Shown: positions 34,662 through 43,466 of the stretch, piece by piece | How the letters are laid out: every line of letters begins with the position of its first letter | Position numbering within the stretch: position 1 is the stretch's first letter | Assembly (NCBI GenBank): GCA_026707225.1 | Contig: JAPOXG010000095.1 | Location: 165,905-229,904 of the forward strand | Reading direction: 5' to 3' | DNA: 64,000 bases | Origin: Chloroflexota bacterium | GTDB taxonomy: Bacteria; Chloroflexota; Anaerolineae; Aggregatilineales; Phototrophicaceae | Made by a program: the position numbers and the translations under genes | Notes under the pieces: generated by a model | The model's input: only the letters and a program-made list of their open reading frames with translations | The model's database searches: none | What the model was told of the DNA's origin: nothing

Positions 34662-36407
34662 TTACGTCAAGCCCACCAATCGAATGCCGATCGACGAATA
34701 GCGCACCCGCGGGTCGAGATAGTAACGAAATGTCGTATGCGCCCGGTCACAGGGGCTGACGAAGCTGCCGCCCGCGACGGCGCGCCGGAAGTCTCGCCCC
34801 GATTCGGCCGCGGCCGCGGTGTTCAAAGTCCACTCCCAGACATTGCCCGCCATATCATAGATGCCATAAGGGCTAGCGCCCATCTGATAGCGATCCACCG
34901 GCGTGGTGGTCTTGAGGCCCGTTTCCAGCGTATTGCAGTGCTCCTCATCATATTCGTCCCCCCAGGGGAAGTAACGATCATCGTCGCCCTTGGCCGCCCG
35001 CTGCCACTGGGCAATGGTCGGCAGCGTAATTTTCATGCCCAGCAGCTTGCCGAGCCAATTGCAAAAAGCCATCGCTTCATACCAGTTTACGTTTTCCCGC
35101 GGTCGCGCGTCGCCGCTGAATCGCGACTTGGCGACCCCCTTTCGCAGCTTGAACCAGCGCTGCGCATGTTGGGAAAAATCCCACCAGCGCGGATTGTGAT
35201 AACCATCCTCGGCGTCAGCGAATATGGCGAATTGCGCGTTGGTTAGCGGGAACTTGCTCATCACAAAATTGTCCACCTGTTCGGTGACTTCGCCAAAGTC
35301 TTCATCGGCGCCCACGATGCTGGAAATGGTGACCGAGCCGTGAGGAACGTCGCACCATTGTAGCATAGGCAGAACTTCCTTGACGCTGAGCGAATCCTCT
35401 TCAGGGGAGGTCATTTGACGCACGGTCGGGGCATCCACCTCGGAGACCTTAGTTGCCGCGGCGGCGGGAATCGCTTCCTGAGCGCGCGGTCCGGTCAATG
35501 CCTGGCTGCTCGCCTGTATTGCTTTGGGGCGTCCCAGGTTCTGAATAGTGGCACAGTCATTCGCTGCCGCCGGCGCCTGCTGTGCGCGGCGCGTTGCGGT
35601 CGGCTTGCGGGACTTGCCAACAGCCGATTCGCGCATGGGCGCGGCGGGCTGGCAATGTCGCTGTAAATTCTGTGGATCATAATCGCCGAATTCTCTTTTG
35701 AATTCCGCCAAGGCTTCACAAGCCAACTTGCGCGTGCTCTCGAATGCGAACAGGGCGACGATGTGCTGATACTCGCGCTGTATTTCACGCGTTTCAGTTC
35801 GATCAGCGACCGCGCTTTCGGCGATGCGCAGCAATTTGTCAAGACTGACGAAGCGCGATTGATATCCGCTCGTTTTCGCTTGTTTCAGCAGCAAGATGGC
35901 GTTGTCATAGTCGCCCTTTTCCAGCGCGCTCACCGCCTTGCTGATCAGCTCAGCCGGTTTGTTGGCGGCGGCGGGGCTGCTTTCGGCCGCGTCGTTCGCG
36001 ACCGATAAGGTCGGCGCTGCCCCGGCTCGTTGCCGTTCCACCAGAAGAATCGCATTCAGCAGCTGCGAGACGTTTTCCACCGTCAGACTGTCGCGCAGGT
36101 CAACATATTGCCAATCTTTCATATTCTCTGGCAGCACGGTGTCTCCATTGATGAGCACCGGGATAATATCGCGCTTCAGCCGCAGCGCAATTTCCAGCTC
36201 GCGGCGGCAGTAGAGCGACGCCACTGAATCCGGCGAAAGCAAATAGACGAAGACTTCACACCAGTCCAGGCGGCGCAGGATCTCTTTCCACCAGTCTTGA
36301 CCGGCGTAAAGGCGCTGGTCGTACCAGACATCGTGCGCATGCAATGTTTCAATGATGCGGACGCAATAGGGCTTGTCCACACGGGCATAACTAACGAATA
36401 ACTTCAT
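34662..36407 (-). CDS. TIR - helical - FGE/SUMF1-like fusion protein
   Basis: The 581-residue protein starts with a TIR domain (residues 1-125): MKLFVSYARVDK, WWKEILRRLDWCEVFVYLLSPDS and YCRRELEIAL, where Glu70 is in the position of the NAD-cleaving Glu. A TPR-like helical part (about 150-250) and a Pro/Ala-rich linker follow. The C-terminal 240 residues have the formylglycine-generating-enzyme fold: NVNWYEAMAFCNWLG, LPTIAQWQRAAKG, YFPWGDEYD, YDMAGNVWEWT and AGGSF. Only one Cys remains near the FGE active site (SFVSPCDRA), so real FGE activity is doubtful, and the domain may sense a ligand instead. Its ATG overlaps the stop of the upstream TIR-STAND gene (ATGA), so the two are translationally coupled. 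Confidence 0.85.
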   Translation of the reverse strand: MKLFVSYARVDKPYCVRIIETLHAHDVWYDQRLYAGQDWWKEILRRLDWCEVFVYLLSPDSVASLYCRRELEIALRLKRDIIPVLINGDTVLPENMKDWQYVDLRDSLTVENVSQLLNAILLVERQRAGAAPTLSVANDAAESSPAAANKPAELISKAVSALEKGDYDNAILLLKQAKTSGYQSRFVSLDKLLRIAESAVADRTETREIQREYQHIVALFAFESTRKLACEALAEFKREFGDYDPQNLQRHCQPAAPMRESAVGKSRKPTATRRAQQAPAAANDCATIQNLGRPKAIQASSQALTGPRAQEAIPAAAATKVSEVDAPTVRQMTSPEEDSLSVKEVLPMLQWCDVPHGSVTISSIVGADEDFGEVTEQVDNFVMSKFPLTNAQFAIFADAEDGYHNPRWWDFSQHAQRWFKLRKGVAKSRFSGDARPRENVNWYEAMAFCNWLGKLLGMKITLPTIAQWQRAAKGDDDRYFPWGDEYDEEHCNTLETGLKTTTPVDRYQMGASPYGIYDMAGNVWEWTLNTAAAAESGRDFRRAVAGGSFVSPCDRAHTTFRYYLDPRVRYSSIGIRLVGLT

Positions 36408-39400
36408 GGGCTCGTCCGCTTTTCCGCAAGCGATGCCTCATCAAGCAGAGCCCTGGATTCATCAGTCCCGATGCGCTGCAGCGCCAAAATGGCGAGGTCA
36501 TGAATGGTCTCGTTTTCCCAAGCCGGCTTGTCGTGGTCATTGAGCAGTTGCTGCAGAATAGGCAGATCCGTCTCGCTCATTTGCGATGTTAAATGCTGCA
36601 GAGCAAACCAGCGCAAGTGAACGCTGCTGTCACTCAGCGCCAGCTCCAGGTGAGGGCGGGCGCCGCTTGGGTTCAGTTGATGGATGGATCTTAGGGCGGC
36701 GAAGCGAACAAACTCATCGGCGTCGCGCCGGAGCGTCTCGCCAAGCGCGGCAACCGCTCCGGCGTCGCCTATCTCTCCCAAAGCCTCGGCAGTCGCTTCG
36801 CGCACGGATTTTCGCGAGCTCTGAAGCAGCGGCGCCAGCTTTGCCGTAAATCCAGCGGCGCCGAGCTCAACCAACGCGCGGATGGCCGCGACCTGCACGA
36901 TCCAGCTTGGATCATCAAGGCATGCGCCCAAAGGGGGAATCGCGGCTTGGTCCTTCAGCATCGCTAGGGCCTCGGCGCTGGCCCAGCGCACGCTCCAATT
37001 GTCGTCTTTCAAGGCGCCGCCAAGCAATTCGAGAATCGCCGGATTGTCACTGCCACGCAAGTGTCGCGCGAATTTGCGCAAGAATTTGGCCGCCTTCTGC
37101 GTCCGGCCCCAATCGTCATCGCGCAGAACGGACAGCGTGCGAATGATCTTCTCTTCGTCGCTGAATTCGAGCGCGTCTGGCCCGCCCGGCATGCCTGACG
37201 CTTTGCCCGGTGCATAGGCGCCTTGCTCGCCATCCATCAACGCTAAATCGATGGCGCTTAACGCTTGACGCGCAAGCTGCCCGATTGTTTTGCCCTGATA
37301 AGCCGGCACTCGCTCGTCTGAAAGCAGCTCACGCAAAGAGCCCGCGGCCGGCCGATGGCGGGCGTAGCCGAGCAAGTCAATCGCCGCGGCCACCGCGTTT
37401 GGAGTCTCGCTGTCGAGCAAGTCGACGAGCGCGCTGCAATCTAAGGACGGCATGGCTTTGAGCAGCTCCATAACCGCCTCAACAATCGCACTGTCGCTAT
37501 CGGCGAGCGCGGCGAAAACCGCCTTTTTCGCCGCCTCCGCGTTTTCAAAGCGGCTCAGGACTTCGTAAGCCGCTAGCCGCACGCGCTTGTCTTCGTCTTG
37601 CGCCGCTTCCAGCAGCAGGGGCAGGGCGAGATCGGCCGGATAGTCAGCCAGGCTGTACAGCGCGCCGCGCCGCTGATCGCCATCATTGCGCCGCAACTGA
37701 GCCAGCACCGTGTCTGGCAGAGATTCGCCAGTCCGCGCCTCAGCCTGCGCTTTCATGTCATCGAAAAGAGTTTGGCCGTAGAGCAGCGCCTCAATATTGC
37801 TGCCGGCGATAATGGTGGACTCGGGAGGATCGCTAAGCACTCGGCTAATGATGGGGACAAGCTGCTCGATACCTTGGCGACTGGGCCAGTGCTTGATTGA
37901 TGCGGCGAGCCGCGCGCGCAATTCAGCCGCATTCCGCTTGCTATGGATCGCCGTCTGTAACGCTTCGGGCAAGTCGACCGAGTCTTCCGCGAGCTGCGCC
38001 AGACCGATGGCGATGTCCTCTTCGGCACTGTTGACGACCATATCGTAAAATTCGGGCTGGAGCGTAAGCCGCCGCGCGTCAGCCAGCGCCAGCAGCCGGC
38101 TTGTCACCAGGCGTTTTCGCTCGGCGAGGGCCCGGATGACGGCGGGCCGATGCTGCGGATGATCCTGCGACCAGCGCAGAACCCGAACCAGCAGGTCGGA
38201 ATAAGCGTACTTCATCAGCGCCAGGACGACTTCATCATGATCGCTGCCTTCGCCCTCTTCCAGATAAGACAGCAAGAGAATCGCCGTCGGCAGGTATTTG
38301 ATCTCGCCAAGCATCCAAATGGCGTTCCGCCGCATGAGCTGGTCCTGATTTGCAGTCAGTTTCACCAGATAAGCGAGGGAGCGCGATAAGCCAAAGGGCG
38401 TCAATTGTTGGGAGAGGGCAGCGTGCGCCGCGCGATCGATTTCTGAGACGAGTTGAATAAAGTCCAGCGGCAGCTCAAGCGGCAGCGCGCGAATCTCCTG
38501 CCACAGCCACAACTGCTGCGCATTGTTGAAGTGGCTCAGCTGAGCAATCAAGAGCTCCGCGGTCTGATCCGCGTTCGGCAGATCAACGATGGCGCCGCGG
38601 AAGGCGCGCCGCGCCGCCGGATTTTGCGCGCAAAGTTGCGCCAGTTTCGTGATCAGCGCTTCCTGAAAGCTGTCCGATAATTCGGGATGGCGCGTCAGAC
38701 AAGCCGCCGAGACGAAAGGATCGACTTCAGCGATCTGGTCCATTACCTTCAGCCGGCTCTCTTCCGCCAAGCCATCCACCAGAAGCAGCGTCAGCTTATC
38801 CCACTTCCTGGGGACGCGCTCCCCCTCGGCGCTGAATTCCGGCCTGGTCAAATACTTGTTCAAGCCATCCCGCTTGAGCCCCTCGGCCGCCAAGTGCAAT
38901 TGGAATATCTCACAGTGAAAACGGAGATTCTTTCCGCCCTCTTCCATCAAGCCGAGATCTAGCGCGCGGTCAATGATTCGCGGATCAATCGACTGGCTCA
39001 ACGCCGCATCCCGCGCCAGGTATCGATGATTGTCTTGCAGCATCATTGACCAGGCGAGCTGCTGCAGACCGGCCAGCAGTCGTTCGTTGTCCAAGCCGCC
39101 AGTTGCGGCCGGCGCCTGTTGGCTCCGCAAGGCCATCAAAGCGGGCATCGGATTCTCATGCCATTGATTGAATGCCAGCGCCCGGTCGGCAGTCAGCAAT
39201 TCCACGCCAATTGACAAATGATCCAAATGACAGTTGTCGATGCAAGCGCTCTTCCGCTTCAGAATCCCGCGGAAACTGGTCTGCTGGTCGAGGGTAAGCC
39301 AGCCACTCGCAAAGCTCTGCGCGCGTTGGACGCTGATCCCGCTGATTTGAATTGCCGGCAAACATGGCGACGTTGTCGCATTCAAGCCGGAGAGGATTAC

Positions 39401-40354
39401 GAAACGATGGCCCGGGCTTGAATCAATCCAGTTGGTCAGCTCGGCAATCTGCGTCGGATGACTGAGGGCAAAATCACGCCAGTTGTCGAGCACGATGAAG
39501 GTCTGATGTTGGTCCAGCCAGTGCTTCCAGTAGGTGAGCAGGGTCCATTGCGACTCTATGAATGCGCTGAGATTCCGATGACTCCCGTCCCAACGCGCCA
39601 GGTCCAACCATATCGGCGCCGGCTCATTCTCATTGCGGATGGCGGCCTGCGCTTGCTGCAGCGCTAGCAGCCGCGCGAAATATGACTTGCCGCTTCCGCT
39701 CTCGCCGCGAATGGCGAATTGCGGCTCCTCCTGCGACCAAGCCAGCAGATTCTCAATTGGGATTGAATGCCCGTTTTTTCCGCTGGTGAAATCCCAGTCC
39801 GTCAGCATGCTCGGCTGGATCATTCGCGGACGCATCGCGGTCGCGCCATCCGCGTCGGCATTGCGCAGCGAAGCCCAGGAGGTAGACATCTTCGACAGCG
39901 AAAGCACGCTTGCGTGTATGAATCCCCGAAGATAATCGAGCCTTTCGCCGGTCTTGGCCACCGCCTCCGATTGCGGAACCTGGCTCAGCAGATTCTCCAC
40001 GCTGAGATCGCTGGGATCGTCAAACCAGCGGCGAAAATCGATCCAGTCGCTGAAAGTGAATTCGGCGATTAGCTCGGTGGAGAAATCGCGCGGGATGACA
40101 GCGGTAACGGGTATGCCGCGTTGCTTAAATGCCTCGAACTCGGCGCGGCAATAAGGCGACTGCAGGTAATCATCGCTGACCACAACAATGACGCCGGTCG
40201 CCCGCGACCGCGCCTCCATGGTTTTCGCGCGCCAGTCCTCAGTGAGATCGATTTCAAAGCGATCCAGCCAGACGTTGCGATAGTAGCGAATCAGCAAGGT
40301 TGACAGCTGAAAGGCGTAGGCCAAATCAATGTTGTGGTAAGAAAGATAAATCAA
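36404..40354 (-). CDS. TIR - STAND NTPase - HEAT-repeat protein
   Basis: This 1316-residue protein opens with a TIR domain (1-125: IYLSYHNIDLAYAF, VIVVVSDDYLQSPYCRAEFEAF, with Glu72 at the NADase position). An NTPase follows with P-loop GESGSGKS at 217-224 and a FIVLDNW Walker B near 290. From about residue 560 to the end the sequence is a long array of HEAT-type helix pairs, including clear HEAT_2-like units (LGACLDDPSWIVQVAAIRALVELG; VREATAEALGEIGDAGAVAALG). The plan is effector-switch-sensor: ligand binding by the HEAT array would release the TIR to destroy NAD+ or make a signal. The start codon is TTG 40354 and the upstream site is weak. It is the first gene of the island, with a TATAAT about 56 bases upstream. 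Confidence 0.87.
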   Translation of the reverse strand: MIYLSYHNIDLAYAFQLSTLLIRYYRNVWLDRFEIDLTEDWRAKTMEARSRATGVIVVVSDDYLQSPYCRAEFEAFKQRGIPVTAVIPRDFSTELIAEFTFSDWIDFRRWFDDPSDLSVENLLSQVPQSEAVAKTGERLDYLRGFIHASVLSLSKMSTSWASLRNADADGATAMRPRMIQPSMLTDWDFTSGKNGHSIPIENLLAWSQEEPQFAIRGESGSGKSYFARLLALQQAQAAIRNENEPAPIWLDLARWDGSHRNLSAFIESQWTLLTYWKHWLDQHQTFIVLDNWRDFALSHPTQIAELTNWIDSSPGHRFVILSGLNATTSPCLPAIQISGISVQRAQSFASGWLTLDQQTSFRGILKRKSACIDNCHLDHLSIGVELLTADRALAFNQWHENPMPALMALRSQQAPAATGGLDNERLLAGLQQLAWSMMLQDNHRYLARDAALSQSIDPRIIDRALDLGLMEEGGKNLRFHCEIFQLHLAAEGLKRDGLNKYLTRPEFSAEGERVPRKWDKLTLLLVDGLAEESRLKVMDQIAEVDPFVSAACLTRHPELSDSFQEALITKLAQLCAQNPAARRAFRGAIVDLPNADQTAELLIAQLSHFNNAQQLWLWQEIRALPLELPLDFIQLVSEIDRAAHAALSQQLTPFGLSRSLAYLVKLTANQDQLMRRNAIWMLGEIKYLPTAILLLSYLEEGEGSDHDEVVLALMKYAYSDLLVRVLRWSQDHPQHRPAVIRALAERKRLVTSRLLALADARRLTLQPEFYDMVVNSAEEDIAIGLAQLAEDSVDLPEALQTAIHSKRNAAELRARLAASIKHWPSRQGIEQLVPIISRVLSDPPESTIIAGSNIEALLYGQTLFDDMKAQAEARTGESLPDTVLAQLRRNDGDQRRGALYSLADYPADLALPLLLEAAQDEDKRVRLAAYEVLSRFENAEAAKKAVFAALADSDSAIVEAVMELLKAMPSLDCSALVDLLDSETPNAVAAAIDLLGYARHRPAAGSLRELLSDERVPAYQGKTIGQLARQALSAIDLALMDGEQGAYAPGKASGMPGGPDALEFSDEEKIIRTLSVLRDDDWGRTQKAAKFLRKFARHLRGSDNPAILELLGGALKDDNWSVRWASAEALAMLKDQAAIPPLGACLDDPSWIVQVAAIRALVELGAAGFTAKLAPLLQSSRKSVREATAEALGEIGDAGAVAALGETLRRDADEFVRFAALRSIHQLNPSGARPHLELALSDSSVHLRWFALQHLTSQMSETDLPILQQLLNDHDKPAWENETIHDLAILALQRIGTDESRALLDEASLAEKRTSP

Positions 40355-40409
40355 GCTCTCGTTGATGACTGAACCTCTCGGCGCGCAGGCATTACGACGT
40401 GCTAAGAGA

Positions 40410-40415
40410 ATTATA
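40410..40415 (-). promoter_or_regulatory. Candidate -10 box (TATAAT) of the STAND/TIR operon
   Basis: A perfect TATAAT on the minus strand lies 56 bases before TTG 40354. TCGACA at 40436-40441 is a possible -35 box but 20 bases away, so the promoter would be weak or need an activator. Confidence 0.4.
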
Positions 40416-40582
40416 CTCTCGGCTCGATAGGCTGATGTCGAATATCGCCGTCAATCTTCTCCTTCTCATCGCAACGCAGGCTGTCGCCCTCGGGCAGCAT
40501 CGGCTAAGATGCTTGCTCTCGCATTCACCTAAGTAAAACCAAGTTAGTCATGCGAAAACTGACAAGCTACATTTAGAAAAGC

Positions 40583-40603
40583 GGGCGAGCCACCGGCTCG
40601 CCC
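40583..40603. repeat. Interspersed palindrome, copy 1 (GGGCGAGCC-ACC-GGCTCGCCC)
   Basis: A perfect 9-base inverted repeat with a 3-base centre, followed by CTAC, lies in the 333-base gap between the STAND island and the DMT transporter gene. Apart from this and the TATAAT, the gap shows no gene. A second copy stands in the opposite orientation at 53273 and a variant at 55788. Confidence 0.75.
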
Positions 40604-40687
40604 CTACAACGTTTCGTTGTTTTGAGGATTGCGTCCAATCTGCAATCATTCTCATTACATGCTTGGAACGACTTAGATCAGGCAGCG

Positions 40688-41608
40688 ATGTCGAAGTCGG
40701 AACTTCTGCGCGGCGCCTTTTACGGCATTGCCGCCGCGAGCATCTGGGGCGGCATGTATGTCGTTTCTGATGTGACGCTCCTTGCCGTCCCCCCTTTCAC
40801 CTTGCTGACGCTGCGCATTCTGCTGGCGTTGCTGGCGCTGGTTCCGCTAAACCGGGCGAGGGGGCAGGCCGCCACCGACGGCCAGGCCAAAGCGGAGTTG
40901 CTCGCGGTTGGCGCGGTCGGTCTGGGCCTCAGCCTGGGAACGCAATTTGTCGGCACGGATCTGTCGACAGCTTTGAATGGCGCCTTGGTCACCAGCGCGT
41001 CGCCGGCTTTTGTCGTCTTGTTCGCCATGATATTGCTGCGCGAACGCCTGACGCGGCTGCGGCTCGCCAGCATCGTATTGTCGAGCATCGGCGTACTCGT
41101 GATCTTGGATCCCGCCGCAGCCGACTTCGGCTCAGCCAGTTTCCTTGGCAATGTTTTTCTCGCGATCTCCGCCGTCACCTGGGGCTTGTATTCGGTCCTG
41201 GTGCGGATGGTTGCCTTGCGACATGCGCTGCCGACGCTTACTGTGACGGTTTACGCACTGATTGGCGGGCTGCTGCTGTCCGTCCCCGCCAGCGCCATCG
41301 AATTGTCAAGGCGGCCCGTAGGCGAAGTGGATGCGCTTGTCGTCCTGGGCGTGCTCTACCTTGGTTTGGTCTCCACGGCGCTCGCCCTCTTGCTTTGGAA
41401 TCGCGCCTTTGTTCTGGTTCCCGCGACCTTGGCATCGCTGTTTTTCTTCGCCCAGCCGCTATCAGGCGCGCTATTGGCGGCGCTGATTCTTGGGCAGGAA
41501 ATGACGCTGGCGTTATGGCTCGGCGGCGGCTTGATCGGCGCGGCCGTACTGATGTCGATCATTGGCGCGCCACAGAACGCGCCCGCTGCTAAGCAAGCAA
41601 GTCCCTAG
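40688..41608 (+). CDS. EamA/DMT-family transporter
   Basis: The 306-residue protein has ten hydrophobic helices in two EamA halves: AAASIWGGMYVVSDVTL with LRILLALLALVPLNRAR in the first, FLAISAVTWGLYSVLVRMV with LYLGLVSTALALLLWNRAFVLVPA in the second. These drug/metabolite transporters move small molecules such as amino acids or metabolites out of the cell; the substrate is unknown. I chose ATG 40688 because the first EamA helix starts just after; an upstream in-frame start would add 22 polar residues. Its end overlaps the convergent kinase gene by 20 bases. Confidence 0.87.
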   Translation: MSKSELLRGAFYGIAAASIWGGMYVVSDVTLLAVPPFTLLTLRILLALLALVPLNRARGQAATDGQAKAELLAVGAVGLGLSLGTQFVGTDLSTALNGALVTSASPAFVVLFAMILLRERLTRLRLASIVLSSIGVLVILDPAAADFGSASFLGNVFLAISAVTWGLYSVLVRMVALRHALPTLTVTVYALIGGLLLSVPASAIELSRRPVGEVDALVVLGVLYLGLVSTALALLLWNRAFVLVPATLASLFFFAQPLSGALLAALILGQEMTLALWLGGGLIGAAVLMSIIGAPQNAPAAKQASP

Positions 41609-42731
41609 CTTCGCGCGCCATTTTAAGCAGCCGAAAGCGGCGCGCGTCAGCGTAGAGATCCGCGATCTCGCCGAGGTTCGTCATCTGATGCGTTCGCAAT
41701 AGCTGCTCGTGACCGGCTTGATCGCCTAGAAGCTGAAGATCCTGCTTCACGCCGGCAAGCCCGCGCAGCGCCATGGCACAGCTATAGCCGATCCGAGCCA
41801 GCATAGGGTCGTCTGTCCAGCCCGCCTGACGCAGCCCCTCGACGTAACCGGCGAAAACCGCTTTGTCAAGCTGGTCAGCATATTCGGCCGAAAACTCTTG
41901 ATAGTACAAGCTAACGGCGACCAGGCATACCAGCTCTTCGCCAAGGGCGCCAACGGAAGCAAGCGCCCAATCCAGCAGCACGACATCATCTTCGCGGTGC
42001 AAGATGTTGCGGCGAAAGGCGTCCGTGTGGCAAAGCGTCTGGGGGAGCTGGGCGAGGGCGTCTTGAAACAGGTGGCGATCATGCCAAATCGCCATGATCT
42101 CGTCTTTGGCTTCCAGCGGCAGCGCCGCGCGCGCCAGCGGGCTCTCAAGCATCGCGTCCAAATTCTCAAACGTTGCTTCGAGGGCGGGCACAATGGCGGC
42201 GTGCCAGTTATGGCAAAGCCAAGCGAACGATGGCGCAGCCCTGCCCGTCAGCCAGGCGCCGTTGAATCGACCAAGGCGCGCGGCAACATCGCGAAAGTCG
42301 TCCAGCGTCCAGTCGTCTTTGCTGTCTTCAATGTCCTCCATCCAAATCCAGCAGCTGTCGATGAAGTCTTGCAAGTCATAGATACGCGGACTTGAGAAGG
42401 TGTTGTCGGGCATGCCGTCTAGCAAGCCCGATCGGTAGACCTCATACTCGCGTTTCCAATAATAGGGCGAGGCGGGCGCTTCGCCACTGCGCTCGTAAAG
42501 GACTTTCAAGACGAGCGAGACTGACTGGCTCTTGGCTGTATGAACAATGACGCGGTAGAGAACGGTTCCACCTACAGCGCTGCCGAAACCACCACGAAGC
42601 GGCTCAAGCTCCCAGGAAACCACTTCCAAATCGTTGATGCCGTTTGCGATTCTTGCCAGCTTTGTCACTTGCGATGCTGTGAGCGAGGCCAGTCTCTTGC
42701 TGGCAGCGGTCCGATTTATTGCAGTCGTCAC
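41589..42731 (-). CDS. APH-like phosphotransferase
   Basis: The 380-residue protein has the aminoglycoside/choline-kinase-like fold: a beta-rich N-lobe, then the catalytic segment LCHTDAFRRNIL (HxDxxxxN) followed by DDVVLLDWALASVGALGEEL, where Asp of LLDW binds metal. The substrate cannot be read from the sequence; relatives phosphorylate aminoglycosides, homoserine, choline or sugars. GTG 42731 lies 5 bases past the end of livF and in the same direction, so it is probably the last gene of the liv transcript. Confidence 0.78.
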   Translation of the reverse strand: MTTAINRTAASKRLASLTASQVTKLARIANGINDLEVVSWELEPLRGGFGSAVGGTVLYRVIVHTAKSQSVSLVLKVLYERSGEAPASPYYWKREYEVYRSGLLDGMPDNTFSSPRIYDLQDFIDSCWIWMEDIEDSKDDWTLDDFRDVAARLGRFNGAWLTGRAAPSFAWLCHNWHAAIVPALEATFENLDAMLESPLARAALPLEAKDEIMAIWHDRHLFQDALAQLPQTLCHTDAFRRNILHREDDVVLLDWALASVGALGEELVCLVAVSLYYQEFSAEYADQLDKAVFAGYVEGLRQAGWTDDPMLARIGYSCAMALRGLAGVKQDLQLLGDQAGHEQLLRTHQMTNLGEIADLYADARRFRLLKMAREARDLLA

Positions 42732-42736
42732 GAGAG

Positions 42737-43447
42737 TTAATCAATGCCGAGGTATGTCTTCTGCACGGTTTCATTCTGCTGCAGGTTGGCGGCGGTATCG
42801 CTGATGGCGACCTCGCCGCTTTGCAATACATAACCGCGATCGGCGATTTGCAGCGCCATGTGCGCGTTCTGCTCCACCAGCAATATGGTGACGCCGTCGT
42901 TGGCGATGCGTTGAACCGTGTCAAAGACGCCATCGACCAACACGGGCGCCAAGCCCATGGAGGGCTCGTCAAGCAGCAGCAGGCGCGGCTTTGACATCAG
43001 CGCGCGCGCAATCGCCAGCATCTGCTGTTCACCGCCGCTGAGGGTGCCGGCAAACTGTTTCTTGCGTTCTTCCAATCGCGGGAAAAGTGAGAAGGCGCTT
43101 TTCAAATCTTCCTTGACGTCGCTGTCCTGCCGCACGTAGGCGCCCATATCAAGATTCTCTTCCACCGTGAGCTTGGCGAATACGCCGCGCCCCTCGGGCA
43201 CCATTGAGATGCCCTTCGATACCAGCAAGTCGGCACGTGTTCTGGAAATCTCTTCGCCATCATAAGAAACCGAGCCTTCGCGCGGCGCCATCAAACCCGA
43301 TATCGTGCGCAGCGTGGTCGTCTTGCCGGCGCCATTTGAGCCAATCAAGGCGATGATTTCGCCGGCGTCGACTTCAAAGGACAGGCCTTTCAGCGCATGA
43401 ATGTTGCCATAATAGGTGTGGATATCGTTGACTTCCAGCAGCGCCAT
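42737..43447 (-). CDS. livF: Branched-chain amino-acid-type ABC transporter ATPase (LivF)
   Basis: The 236-residue ATPase has Walker A GSNGAGKTT, signature LSGGEQQ and Walker B LLLLDEPSMGLAP, with the LivF-typical start LLEVNDIHTYYGNIHALKGLSFEV. It powers uptake through LivHM. I chose ATG 43447, where the family begins, over an upstream start 17 residues earlier that runs into livG. It is the second-last gene of the liv unit. Confidence 0.93.
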   Translation of the reverse strand: MALLEVNDIHTYYGNIHALKGLSFEVDAGEIIALIGSNGAGKTTTLRTISGLMAPREGSVSYDGEEISRTRADLLVSKGISMVPEGRGVFAKLTVEENLDMGAYVRQDSDVKEDLKSAFSLFPRLEERKKQFAGTLSGGEQQMLAIARALMSKPRLLLLDEPSMGLAPVLVDGVFDTVQRIANDGVTILLVEQNAHMALQIADRGYVLQSGEVAISDTAANLQQNETVQKTYLGID

Positions 43448-43466
43448 GTAGCTTATCCCTGCTCGG

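Noticed and set aside
34305..35246. Plus-strand frame across the small protein and FGE region
   Set aside because: Covers parts of two genes on the other strand and has no domain features.
40355..40687. CRISPR array or phage attachment site near the STAND island
   Set aside because: Only one palindrome and a promoter-like box are present; no repeat-spacer pattern and no integrase nearby.
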